49,735 nt of DNA from Prochlorococcus sp. AG-449-J16 (GTDB lineage Bacteria > Cyanobacteriota > Cyanobacteriia > PCC-6307 > Cyanobiaceae). Below, one piece after another: positions 1 to 6,847 of this stretch; position 1 is the first letter of the stretch, and each line of letters starts with the position of its first letter. Location of the stretch: NCBI GenBank assembly GCA_003209565.1, contig QCQK01000009.1, forward strand, positions 1-49,735. Direction: 5' to 3'. The translations under genes and the position numbers were made by a program. The notes beneath the pieces are model-generated. The model saw only the letters and a list, made by a program, of their open reading frames with translations, had not been told where the DNA came from and made no database searches.

Positions 1-98
1 AGTTTAGATCTAATGTTTAAAAATGTAGAAATAGAAATGGGATAATTCTAAAAAAAATTCGTTAGGATGTCTAAAATAATTAGTTGTTTAATTAAATC

Positions 99-221
99 AT
101 GATCAATTCATTAAACAAATTATTGCCAGTTGGCAAAAAGCTCAAAAAATATTTGCCTTTTTTTATTGGATTTAAATTACTTACTTTTACTGGCTTTCTT
201 ACTTATTTAATGAATCGATAA
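99..221 (+). CDS. Small membrane-type protein (40 aa)
   Basis: An ATG-started frame of 40 codons that I do not recognise. It has a basic N-terminal half with several lysines, then one hydrophobic stretch (residues about 20-37) ending in MNR. This suggests a single-pass membrane microprotein. The next gene on the same strand starts 43 bases downstream. The call rests only on the open frame and its hydrophobic pattern, so it may be chance in AT-rich DNA. Confidence 0.4.
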   Translation: MINSLNKLLPVGKKLKKYLPFFIGFKLLTFTGFLTYLMNR

Positions 222-264
222 TTGATATTACATTAACAATAAAGTTTAACTAAATTAACATCTA

Positions 265-468
265 GTGAAAAAAGAAGAACGAACTAAAAAATTTAAGTCC
301 ATGTCAAGTATGCAAAGACAAGAATTGATATTAAAGAAGATGAAAGAGAGAGGAATAGAGGTGGGAAGTGGAATTCCTAATAAAAAATACGATAGCAAAG
401 AGGTTTATGAATTAATTCATATTGCTAGTTGTTTGCCAGAATTAAGAGAGGGAAAAAAAAATATTTAA
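265..468 (+). CDS. Hypothetical protein, basic (67 aa)
   Basis: A GTG-started frame of 67 codons, unrecognised. The N-terminal half is lysine/arginine-rich and probably helical (KKEERTKKFKSMSSMQRQEL). The C-terminal half contains a short segment with one cysteine (IASCLPELREG). It has no signal peptide or membrane segment. It ends 19 bases before the convergent DoxX gene. The composition is coding-like rather than random, but no function can be given. Confidence 0.55.
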   Translation: MKKEERTKKFKSMSSMQRQELILKKMKERGIEVGSGIPNKKYDSKEVYELIHIASCLPELREGKKNI

Positions 469-487
469 CTTTCTTCAATTAAGCAAT

Positions 488-868
488 TTATTTTGGTTCC
501 CTCAATGCCGCAATAATTAATCCACCTATAAATCCGAGATTTATAAGTACCGCTCTTTGATGGAAAGGGAAGACATGAAAAATTATTGTTGTTGGAATAA
601 TAAAAAGTAATAAAAATACTGAACCGATTTTTTGATTTTCTCCAAATATAAAAAATCCGGAACCCAAGATTAGACATATAATCGCACCTACAAGAAGAAT
701 AGATGAAATTTGATCAGGAATACCTTTTGAAGAAATATATTCAACTGTTTTTGAAAAATTATTTATTTTACCTGGTATGGCTGAGATAAATAATGCAGTG
801 ATTGATAATCTTGAAAAAAAATCTAAAAAAGATTTGATCCTTTTATTTTTAAAAATAGACTTTTGCAT
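488..868 (-). CDS. DoxX family membrane protein
   Basis: A protein of 126 residues with four hydrophobic helices, matching the DoxX layout. An early loop has the family-like SAIPGKINNF, followed by helices around residues 55-75, 80-97 and 105-122. Some DoxX proteins belong to quinol- or thiol-linked oxidoreductase systems, but the family is mostly uncharacterised. A second DoxX protein lies at 26986-27537; the two share the fold but little obvious sequence. The start is an ATG with no better alternative upstream. The substrate is unknown. Confidence 0.72.
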   Translation of the reverse strand: MQKSIFKNKRIKSFLDFFSRLSITALFISAIPGKINNFSKTVEYISSKGIPDQISSILLVGAIICLILGSGFFIFGENQKIGSVFLLLFIIPTTIIFHVFPFHQRAVLINLGFIGGLIIAALREPK

Positions 869-1056
869 AATTTAATTATAAGAAAAATAATTTTTTAGAT
901 AAATATTTAATGAGTTAGTAAAACTTTTGGGGTTTTCTTATAATAAGCATTGTCTTAATTAATAGTTTTTTTAATTAATGAGAATCTTCATAAGAAAATT
1001 AAGAACTATTTTTGAATTTTAATTTGATGTAATAATATATTTAATTCGCGTTAAAA

Positions 1057-1532
1057 ATGTTTAAAAATTTACTTTTAACTTTTTTTTTAATTTTTAGTTC
1101 TTTCATAGCTATTTATCCTTCAAAAAAAGAAAATACTAATTTAATTGATTATTGCTATTCATTTGAAAAAATAATTTCTAGAAATTTATTAGAAAAAAAT
1201 AAAAATGTTTCTCAGGGTATAAGAATTTTGCAAATGATATTACTTTGTTTGGTTCTAACAAAACTAAAGGAGCTTTAGTTAATAAAATAATTAATCAATA
1301 TAAAACTTCCCAGAAATCTTATATTTTAAATTTAATTCCTAACCAATTTTATTGTTTGGCAGGGTATTGGATTGAGGAGGTAAAGCCAGGAACATTACCA
1401 TCTATTTTCTATGAGAAAAGCAAACAAAAAATTAATCAATATAAAAATACTAAAAAAGAAGTCGATGAATTTATCAAAGATATAAATTCGGAATTTAATT
1501 CTATAAAAAAAGAAATTAACGAATTCTTTTAA
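1057..1532 (+). pseudogene. Secreted or anchored hypothetical protein, apparently frameshifted
   Basis: Two overlapping plus-strand frames look like one gene split by a frameshift. The first (1057-1278) begins with a good signal peptide or anchor (residues 1-20, MFKNLLLTFFLIFSSF) and a coding-like stretch to about KNKNV, then degrades. The second frame is open from 1203 and reads coding-like (SGYKNFANDITLFGSNKTKG) to a stop at 1532, but has no ATG near its beginning, only TTG at 1245. The switch lies near 1203-1213, just after A-rich runs. A restored product would be about 155 residues with a C-terminal coiled-coil-like tail. It may be a real pseudogene, a programmed shift or a sequencing error. 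Confidence 0.5.
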
Positions 1533-1566
1533 AAATTAAACTCCTTTTTCTTGAACGAATGATTTA

Positions 1567-1722
1567 TTAATCTGACTTTCTTGTGCCTCCATAGGAATAT
1601 TTATAATGTTTTGAAATAATATGCCAACATTCTTTACAACAAAAAAGCCAGTTCTTATGAATTATGGATTTAACCCTATAATGAACTTTATCTGGCTTAT
1701 GACATAAATCACATCTTTTCAT
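1567..1722 (-). CDS. Small four-to-five-cysteine protein, possible zinc binder (51 aa)
   Basis: This frame encodes 51 residues starting MKRCDLCHKPDKVHYRVKS. It carries a CxxC pair at residues 4-7 and a second cluster CCKECW near residues 28-33, with histidines around both, and ends in a basic YGGTRKSD tail. The spacing looks like a treble-clef or rubredoxin-like zinc site. I cannot name a family. A TATAAT box on the minus strand at 1809-1804 lies 82 bases upstream and could be its -10 element. Confidence 0.62.
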   Translation of the reverse strand: MKRCDLCHKPDKVHYRVKSIIHKNWLFCCKECWHIISKHYKYSYGGTRKSD

Positions 1723-1803
1723 TTATTTTTAATTTTGCTAAAGAAATTTTAAATATATAGTAATTTGCTTCAATAAAATTCACGAATAAATTTTATTCTT
1801 GTC

Positions 1804-1858
1804 ATTATAGTGATGCACTCCACATCTTCTGAGGCAAAGCAGTGGTCATGTAGAGTGC
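1804..1858 (-). promoter_or_regulatory. Long imperfect palindrome next to a TATAAT box
   Basis: GCACTCCACAT at 1815-1825 pairs with ATGTAGAGTGC at 1848-1858. The single mismatch is C-A if read as plus-strand RNA but a G-U wobble if read as minus-strand RNA, so the structure is perfect only on the minus strand. It lies in a 349-base gap (1723-2071) that is otherwise AT-rich and featureless. A minus-strand TATAAT (1809-1804) lies beside it. The element could be an operator, a short RNA or a leader. It is more GC-rich than its surroundings. Confidence 0.4.
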
Positions 1859-2071
1859 GAATCTTTTAAATTGATTCTTCATATATTTTTCAATTTTAAA
1901 TATCCAAAATTTTGAATCTGGATTTCTTCATTTTTGTAGATATTTTTTAAAAATTCTATTATGTTTTTAGATCAGTAATTAAATCACTATATTTTTAAAC
2001 CTAAACTTTAAAATGAAACTCACAGTTATCATTTTGTCGAGATTAATATTAATATATTGATTTTTAATACT

Positions 2072-2215
2072 ATGAACATTTACTTATTCTGGATACTATT
2101 TCTATCTCTATGGGCAATAGTTCCTTTAATGATTATTAAAGGAAGAACTGAAGAATCGCCTAAAGCTAAGACATCACCAGAAATTAAATCAAAGAGAAAA
2201 GGTTGGTTTAATTAA
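2072..2215 (+). CDS. Small single-helix membrane protein (47 aa)
   Basis: An ATG frame of 47 codons. Residues 3-23 form a hydrophobic helix (LFWILFLSLWAIVPLMII), followed by a charged tail with Lys, Glu and Pro that ends KRKGWFN. This is the typical architecture of cyanobacterial single-pass microproteins with a cytoplasmic tail. I do not recognise a family. It precedes the DUF1543 gene by 130 bases on the same strand. Confidence 0.58.
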   Translation: MNIYLFWILFLSLWAIVPLMIIKGRTEESPKAKTSPEIKSKRKGWFN

Positions 2216-2345
2216 ATATCCTGTTTGTTTACTGAATAATTAATTGCAGGATACATTTTATAGTTTTATTCATAATATAAATTAATTTAGTAATTTATTA
2301 ATATTAAAATTTAGTTTAAAAGTAAGAAATCTTTATCTGCACAAA

Positions 2346-2930
2346 GTGAAAACTATAGAGAAAATATATCTTTTTTTAGTTGTCCTTGGAGGAAGAGCGA
2401 AATCGGCCAATGTAGAATTACACGACGTTAGATGGGTTGTAGGCTCCAAAATTGAGGATACATATGATCTATTAAGAAGTGAATGGTTTGGAATCTCTGA
2501 AGGATTACATATTGACAGCTATAAAAAAATAAAGTGCGTAGATGGGTATAAGATAAATCTAAAAAATATAGAAAATAAGAAATTAAAAAATGAGAATTTT
2601 CTGAATGAGAAAATAACTAAAAAGAATTTATGGTTTGTCAATATTGGAGGCTATGATCCAAGTTCTATGCAAGAAATACATGAATTTGGTTTAGTTGTGG
2701 CTTCAAGTAAATTAGAGGCAAAAAACATAGCAAAATCTAAATGGCTTCTGGGATGCGAAAAAAAACATAAAGATGATATTGCGTCTCTAAAAAGATTAAT
2801 TGGTTGCGATGATTGTCAAATTATCAAAAAGATAGGTAATTGGGAATTAGAATTAACTCAAGGAAATAATTTAATTGAAGAAAATAATAATCCTGATTGG
2901 TATGGTTTTAAAAGAATAGATAAGATTTAA
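2346..2930 (+). CDS. DUF1543 domain protein
   Basis: A GTG-started protein of 194 residues. The N-terminal 60 residues carry the DUF1543 signature as I recall it: a hydrophobic strand followed by LGGR, then NVELHDVRWVVG. A second similar block, FVNIGGYDPSSMQEIHEFGL, starts near residue 98, so the protein looks like a tandem of two related units. It is soluble, with no signal peptide. DUF1543 has no known biochemical role. No operon partner is evident; the convergent lptF/G-type gene ends 83 bases away. Confidence 0.75.
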   Translation: MKTIEKIYLFLVVLGGRAKSANVELHDVRWVVGSKIEDTYDLLRSEWFGISEGLHIDSYKKIKCVDGYKINLKNIENKKLKNENFLNEKITKKNLWFVNIGGYDPSSMQEIHEFGLVVASSKLEAKNIAKSKWLLGCEKKHKDDIASLKRLIGCDDCQIIKKIGNWELELTQGNNLIEENNNPDWYGFKRIDKI

Positions 2931-3013
2931 AAAAATTTCTATTACTTTTAACCTAAATATTATAATGCAAACTTTTTGAACAAATTAAATAGTTTAATTG
3001 TTTAAATCAAGGA

Positions 3014-4219
3014 TTATATAGAACTTGATTTTCTTAAGAAATAAAATCCACCCCCTAGAGAAATTAATACTGGAAACCATGCAGCAAAAATTGGAGGAAG
3101 TAATCCTTTAACTCCAAAAGAACTGCACAAAAATGAAATTACATAATAAACTAATATAAGAATTATACTCAATCCAAATCCCTGACTTTTTGAAGATCGT
3201 AAATTAGATTTACATCCCAAAATACTTCCTATTAATCCAAAAACTAAACACGCACAAGGTAAAGTAAATTTTTCCTGAATTCGTACTTGAATTTTTCTAA
3301 TCTCTTTAAGATTACCTATCTTTTTATATATTTTCTCAGCTTCTAAAGCTTCTTTTAAAGACATATCACTTGCATCTTTTGGGACTTTTGCGAGATCTAA
3401 TGGCCCTTCGACAAAAGGATATGAATATTTTTTGAACTTAATGTTTGTTGTTTGTCCTATAGAGTCAGTTGAAACAATACTTCCATCTTTAAATATCCAA
3501 GAAGAATTATCTTTATCGAAAATGGCACTGTTTGCAGTAAGAATTTGTTTTAAATTTTCTCTGGAAAAGTCTAAAACTGTAACTTCTTTCATAATATTGT
3601 TTTCAAACCGAGAAGCATAGAAAATATGTGTCAGGTACGTATTTACTTTCGTGGGCTTATTAGTTGTAGGATCTATTCTTGATCCTTTTCTAGAAAAAAT
3701 AATGTTATTTTTACTTTTCTCTTGATTAAAAGAAGTACCTATTCCTGATCTTAGAGTTGATTCTGCAAGCTTATTACTAATCGGAACTAAATTATCATTG
3801 AAATAAAAAGTTAATCCAGTCATGAAAATTGAAACTGCAATAGCTGGAGTTATAATTCTGGATGTTTTAATTCCTAATGACCTTAAAGCTAATAATTCAG
3901 AATTTGCTGATAGTTTTCCATAAGATAATAGTGTGGACAATAATACAGCCATCGGAAATGATAAGACTAAAAAGCTAGGAAGGCTATAAATTAAAGCCTG
4001 TAAAGCTTGTAATACAGGTAAGCCATATTCAACTATTTTTCTTATAAGATCGAACATTACCCCAACGGATAATGAAATAACAGTAAAAGCAGAAATGGCA
4101 AATATCATAGGAGGTAATATTTGCCCTAATAACCATCTGTCTATTAAAGGTATTGAAAACCACGGATTAATTATTTTTCTGATGTTTGTTTTTATTAATG
4201 ATTGATTTAAAAATTTCAA
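3014..4219 (-). CDS. LptF/LptG family permease (YjgP/YjgQ)
   Basis: A protein of 401 residues with the LptF/G layout: an N-terminal membrane block (residues about 30-125), a roughly 180-residue soluble domain with beta-jellyroll character, and a C-terminal membrane block (residues about 315-397). The conserved cytoplasmic segment ELLALRSLGIKTSRI is visible near residue 133. In Gram-negative bacteria this family forms the inner-membrane part of the LptB2FG exporter that moves lipopolysaccharide to the outer membrane. Cyanobacteria typically encode one such protein. This agrees with lpxC and lpxA being present at the other end of the window. It stands alone here. LptF and LptG cannot be told apart by eye. 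Confidence 0.88.
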   Translation of the reverse strand: MKFLNQSLIKTNIRKIINPWFSIPLIDRWLLGQILPPMIFAISAFTVISLSVGVMFDLIRKIVEYGLPVLQALQALIYSLPSFLVLSFPMAVLLSTLLSYGKLSANSELLALRSLGIKTSRIITPAIAVSIFMTGLTFYFNDNLVPISNKLAESTLRSGIGTSFNQEKSKNNIIFSRKGSRIDPTTNKPTKVNTYLTHIFYASRFENNIMKEVTVLDFSRENLKQILTANSAIFDKDNSSWIFKDGSIVSTDSIGQTTNIKFKKYSYPFVEGPLDLAKVPKDASDMSLKEALEAEKIYKKIGNLKEIRKIQVRIQEKFTLPCACLVFGLIGSILGCKSNLRSSKSQGFGLSIILILVYYVISFLCSSFGVKGLLPPIFAAWFPVLISLGGGFYFLRKSSSI

Positions 4220-4408
4220 AAGTATTTTATTTAATTTGAACTATCTTTTTTTGTATTATAAAATATCAATGATTTAGAAACCAATATACAATATTTGATT
4301 ATGAAAAATTTATTTATTGTTAAGTTTCCAAAAATAAATAAAAAAAAGAATTTACTTATACTTGCAATTAATCAAAATATTTGATTTCTTAGAGAAAAGA
4401 GTAAATTA

Positions 4409-4528
4409 ATGAACAGTAAACCTTTATTAAAAGAGTGTAAGTGCATACATTGCAAACAAAAGTTAGATCAAATTAACAGTTCTAGACTATATTGGGAAAA
4501 ATTAATTTTCAGTAAAAATTTAGCTTAG
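4409..4528 (+). CDS. Possible small cysteine protein (39 aa)
   Basis: A short ATG frame, MNSKPLLKECKCIHCKQK at the N-terminus, with three cysteines in a C-x-C-x2-C arrangement followed by a helical tail. It may be a metal-binding microprotein. It is too short to be sure it is expressed, and no neighbour supports a role. Confidence 0.38.
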   Translation: MNSKPLLKECKCIHCKQKLDQINSSRLYWEKLIFSKNLA

Positions 4529-4857
4529 TTTTACTAAAATCATGCAAAAATAAACTAATATTTACTAGCAAACTTTTAAAATCTATATTTAAAAAAATTA
4601 AAAACCATTATAAATACCATCTTAAATCTAATGTTAAATTATGAACTACTTAGCCTTTTGATTTTTTTTGTAGATTCTATTTTCTCTATTTAAGAGAAAA
4701 AGGATGACAAAAATACAAGAAGGAATGAGAATGAAATCTAAAGACATTAATATTATTTAATCTATTATCTATCTAGCAATAAAATAGAATATCGACAGTT
4801 TTTTTCCTTAAAGTTTTTAATACAAGCGAAGAGATAATCTAATTTCTTTTAGGGTTT
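4529..4857. other. AT-rich gap with no gene seen
   Basis: About 330 bases between the small frame at 4409 and the possible RNA at 4858. I found only frames under 20 codons on either strand and no convincing hairpin. It may hold upstream regulatory sequence for the candidate RNA. Confidence 0.5.
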
Positions 4858-4976
4858 TATAACTTCGTAAAAAATTAAAAGAGCTTGCAAGTATCCCACC
4901 GGCAAGCTCATGACGACATAGTTAATTCAGATTTACTGACTTAACCAGCTAAGCACTTCCTAAATGCTATTTTTAT
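4858..4976 (+). ncRNA. Candidate small RNA with two hairpins
   Basis: TATAAC at 4858-4863 would serve as a -10 box. It is followed by an 8-bp perfect hairpin, GAGCTTGC (4881-4888) with GCAAGCTC (4902-4909), whose 13-base loop is AAGTATCCCACCG. A weak hairpin AGCA/TGCT (4952-4968) then runs into ATTTTTATT, resembling a terminator. No reading frame explains this GC-rich island. Prochlorococcus has many Yfr-type small RNAs; I cannot match this one to any of them. Strand and ends are inferred. Confidence 0.35.
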
Positions 4977-5149
4977 TCTACTAAGTAAAATTACTTACTG
5001 TGAGTATAAATGCTTATTTTTAATGATTGATAGCTAATTTGATAAAAAATAATTTTTTTTAAAAAATGTGACTTGTGAATTTTTAAACAGAAATGTCATA
5101 TATTGACCCATAACATAAATGCTCTGAGGAAAATCATTGAAGAATTTGG

Positions 5150-5190
5150 TTTACATAAGTTAATATTTATGTTACTTTAATTAACAATTA
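5150..5190 (+). promoter_or_regulatory. hli promoter with HLR1-like half-site and inverted repeat
   Basis: TTTACATAA at 5150-5158 matches the HLR1 half-site consensus (G/T)TTACA(T/A)(T/A). It overlaps a possible -35 (TTTACA), with a weak -10 17 bases further on (TACTTT, 5173-5178). ACATAA and TTATGT form an inverted repeat with an 8-base spacer. A closely similar block lies in front of the other hli pair (6322 down to 6281), agreeing at 31 of 38 positions by eye. Confidence 0.5.
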
Positions 5191-5201
5191 TTATCTTTTT
5201 A

Positions 5202-5408
5202 ATGACAAAATCAGGAGTTACTACAGAATCAGGTGGAAGACAGAATATGTTCCCATCAGAAACTAGACCTTATATTGATGAAACTGTGTCTTACGATGGA
5301 TATCCTCAAAATGCAGAAAAAGTTAATGGTAGATGGGCTATGGTTGGATTCGTTGCACTACTAGGTGCTTATGTAACAACAGGACAAATAATTCCAGGAA
5401 TTTTTTAG
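5202..5408 (+). CDS. hli: High-light-inducible protein (Hli, 68 aa)
   Basis: A single-helix chlorophyll-binding protein of the Hli/Scp family, in the thylakoid membrane. The helix region reads EKVNGRWAMVGFVALLGAY (residues about 39-57), with the conserved Glu/Asn/Arg of the chlorophyll-binding motif, and ends in TTGQIIPGIF. That TGQIIPG tail is, from memory, typical of the multicopy Hli group shared with cyanophages. Hli proteins protect photosystem assembly and dissipate excess energy. The polar N-terminal extension of about 35 residues is longer than in the other two Hli proteins here. It is monocistronic, preceded by a promoter block also found before the 6162-6269 gene. Confidence 0.93.
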   Translation: MTKSGVTTESGGRQNMFPSETRPYIDETVSYDGYPQNAEKVNGRWAMVGFVALLGAYVTTGQIIPGIF

Positions 5409-5483
5409 TACCTAAATAACTGTTTTTTTAAACTTTTTGTTTAACTTATATTATTGAATCTTCTAAACCAAAAATTTAAATTT

Positions 5484-5648
5484 TCATTTTAAATTTGAAA
5501 ATAAGAAAAACCAAATAAAAGTTATGGCATTCAAGCTAAATATTATTCCTAGAAATATATAAGCAAATTTTTTGCCAATAAATGCTGTCTCTGGTTCAAG
5601 CTTTACTCTCATTAAATCCTCTAATGATCTCGATAAAGATAGCATCAT
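5484..5648 (-). CDS. Small single-helix membrane protein (54 aa)
   Basis: It begins with two adjacent ATG codons. The N-terminal part is amphipathic (SLSRSLEDLMRVKLEPE) and residues 29-52 form a strongly hydrophobic helix rich in Ile and Phe. It lies between hli genes and could be a thylakoid-associated microprotein, which is inference from location only. It converges with the hli gene ending at 5408. Confidence 0.58.
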   Translation of the reverse strand: MMLSLSRSLEDLMRVKLEPETAFIGKKFAYIFLGIIFSLNAITFIWFFLFSNLK

Positions 5649-5963
5649 TTAAAGAATAAATTTAAGTTTTAAACGAGAAAAATAATCTAATTAATATTTC
5701 TTTTTAAAAAGTTTTTTAAATTAATCTTTTTTCTTCTTCATCTCTTAATGAGGAAAATTATTTATTCGATATTGTTGCTAATAAACTTTCCTAGTTTGTT
5801 TTGTTTCCGCGAATATAGATTATAAAATTAATCAAAAAAGCTTCGAATTTAATTTTAGATATGAGATATTATTTTAAGCTGATTTTTAGCATACTTTTTT
5901 GTTGCAAACAGGATTAATAAAATCTTAATTAATCAAGACAATTTATTATCAGAAAAATGTCAT
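5649..5963. other. Gap with a possible gene remnant
   Basis: From ATG at 5748 a 25-codon frame begins like a signal peptide (MRKIIYSILLLINFPSLFCF) and stops at 5825. A further 19 codons are open in another frame up to 5877. Together they could be a decayed small secreted protein, but the evidence is thin. No other frame or hairpin stands out here. Confidence 0.25.
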
Positions 5964-6000
5964 TAAAAAAAGCCTAATTTAATTTAAAATTAGACTTTTT
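5964..6000 (-). terminator. Terminator of the hli pair
   Basis: An AT-rich hairpin with arms GCCTAATTT and AAAATTAGAC is flanked by an A-run on the left and a T-run on the right. It could work in both directions. It begins 22 bases past the stop codon of the minus-strand hli gene at 6022, which fits a factor-independent terminator for that transcript. Confidence 0.6.
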
Positions 6001-6021
6001 ATGAAAACTAAAAAATAAATA

Positions 6022-6162
6022 TTAGATGAAACCAGGAATGATTTGACCTGTAGTTAAATATGCTCCAACAAGAGCAACAAAACCTAACATCGCGAATCTG
6101 CCGTTAAGCTTCTCAGCTACGATTTTTTCTTTTTCAACTATTTTTGGTTCGTTATTTTTCAT
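6022..6162 (-). CDS. hli: High-light-inducible protein (Hli, 46 aa)
   Basis: A compact Hli protein: an acidic/basic N-terminus (MKNNEPKIVEKEKIV), then the helix motif EKLNGRFAMLGFVALVGAY and the tail TTGQIIPGFI. It would bind chlorophyll as a dimer in thylakoids. The ATG at 6162 is preferred over the longer open frame reaching 6240. The longer frame would run out of frame through the upstream hli gene, whose own stop codon overlaps this ATG as TAATG. The two genes are therefore translationally coupled in one transcript. Confidence 0.9.
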   Translation of the reverse strand: MKNNEPKIVEKEKIVAEKLNGRFAMLGFVALVGAYLTTGQIIPGFI

Positions 6163-6269
6163 TAGAACCAACCTGGGATGATCTGACCTGTTGTTACATA
6201 TGCACCAACTGCTGCAACGAAACCTAACATTGCCGCCCAACCATTAAAACGTTCTGCTTCTGGAGTCAT
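6162..6269 (-). CDS. hli: Very short high-light-inducible protein (Hli, 35 aa)
   Basis: A minimal Hli protein of 35 residues: MTPEAERFNGWAAMLGFVAA followed by VGAY and the tail TTGQIIPGWF. It keeps the Glu, Asn and Met-Leu-Gly-Phe core of the chlorophyll-binding helix. The usual Arg after NG is replaced by Trp-Ala, as in some short Hli proteins. Its stop codon overlaps the ATG of the next hli gene by one base. The promoter block at 6322-6281 lies just upstream. Confidence 0.88.
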   Translation of the reverse strand: MTPEAERFNGWAAMLGFVAAVGAYVTTGQIIPGWF

Positions 6270-6280
6270 TTTTATTTGTG

Positions 6281-6322
6281 TAATTTGTAAATAAATATAA
6301 CATAATTATTTAGTTATGTAAA
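6281..6322 (-). promoter_or_regulatory. hli pair promoter with HLR1-like half-site
   Basis: Read on the minus strand, TTTACATAA (6322-6314) is followed by an 8-base spacer and TTATGT, with TATATT at 6299-6294. TTTACA and TATATT are 17 bases apart, a good -35/-10 pair. The block repeats the one before the hli gene at 5202, including the ACATAA-N8-TTATGT inverted repeat. In other cyanobacteria the response regulator RpaB binds HLR1 at hli promoters. Its partner kinase NblS is encoded at 41331-43388. Confidence 0.52.
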
Positions 6323-6512
6323 GAAAATTAAGGATTATTCCTCTCTTTGTCAGGAAAATTTAAAAACTGCTACATAATTGTGTCGAAATATACCTTATCG
6401 ATGTTTTTATTTTTGTTCTTATTTTTTAAATTTGAAAAAAAAAAATAAGCTTTTCATCTTATTTTTTTTGAGGCATATCCTCATTTAGAGGTAATTTAAA
6501 TTAATATATTGC

Positions 6513-6551
6513 AAGAGTCAGCTAGTAGGGATACAGGCTGACTCTTCTTTT
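6513..6551 (+). terminator. Strong hairpin terminator with no upstream gene
   Basis: AAGAGTCAGC (6513-6522) pairs perfectly with GCTGACTCTT (6537-6546) and is followed by CTTTT. The loop is 14 bases. On the plus strand this looks like a factor-independent terminator, yet no plus-strand gene lies between 5408 and here. It may end an unannotated small RNA in the 6270-6512 interval, which has no gene I can see. Alternatively the hairpin itself is the transcript. Confidence 0.5.
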
Positions 6552-6630
6552 GAGAATTTTTAGTTTTTGACTTAAAGTAGTTTTTAGAATTCAAATAATT
6601 GCTATTAATAAATTAGATATATATGAATTT

Positions 6631-6795
6631 ATGTCATTCGAGACCTATTACATCCATTTAATTTTTGGAAGAATTCCTTCTTTAATGAATTCTGATTTAA
6701 TACTTTATATCTTGCCTGCTCTTACAATTTCAATATTATTCTTTAGCCTTAAAATAATGTTTTTCAAGACTCCTAAATTGAGAAAGGTTAAATAA
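6631..6795 (+). CDS. Small single-helix membrane protein (54 aa)
   Basis: ATG at 6631. The N-terminus MSFETYYIHLIFGRIPSLMN is followed by a hydrophobic helix (residues about 21-44) and a basic tail, FKTPKLRKVK. The pattern predicts a single-pass protein with a cytoplasmic basic end. Unrecognised. It precedes the DUF938 gene by 52 bases on the same strand and may be cotranscribed with it. Confidence 0.58.
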   Translation: MSFETYYIHLIFGRIPSLMNSDLILYILPALTISILFFSLKIMFFKTPKLRKVK

Positions 6796-6847
6796 TCAAG
6801 GATTTAAGAATTATTATTTTTACTGAAGCGCCCAATTTTTTTTAATT

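Noticed and set aside
1..45. Open frame to a stop at 45 at the left edge
   Set aside because: It could be the end of a gene outside the window, but 14 codons give no recognisable protein.
465..677. Minus-strand frame of 70 codons
   Set aside because: It lies in another frame of the DoxX gene, which has the membrane pattern and motifs.
4640..4760. Short plus-strand frames of under 20 codons
   Set aside because: Too short, without a ribosome site or motif.
6163..6240. Longer start for the 46-residue Hli protein
   Set aside because: The extra 26 residues are out-of-frame translation of the upstream hli gene; the ATG at 6162 with the TAATG overlap is better.
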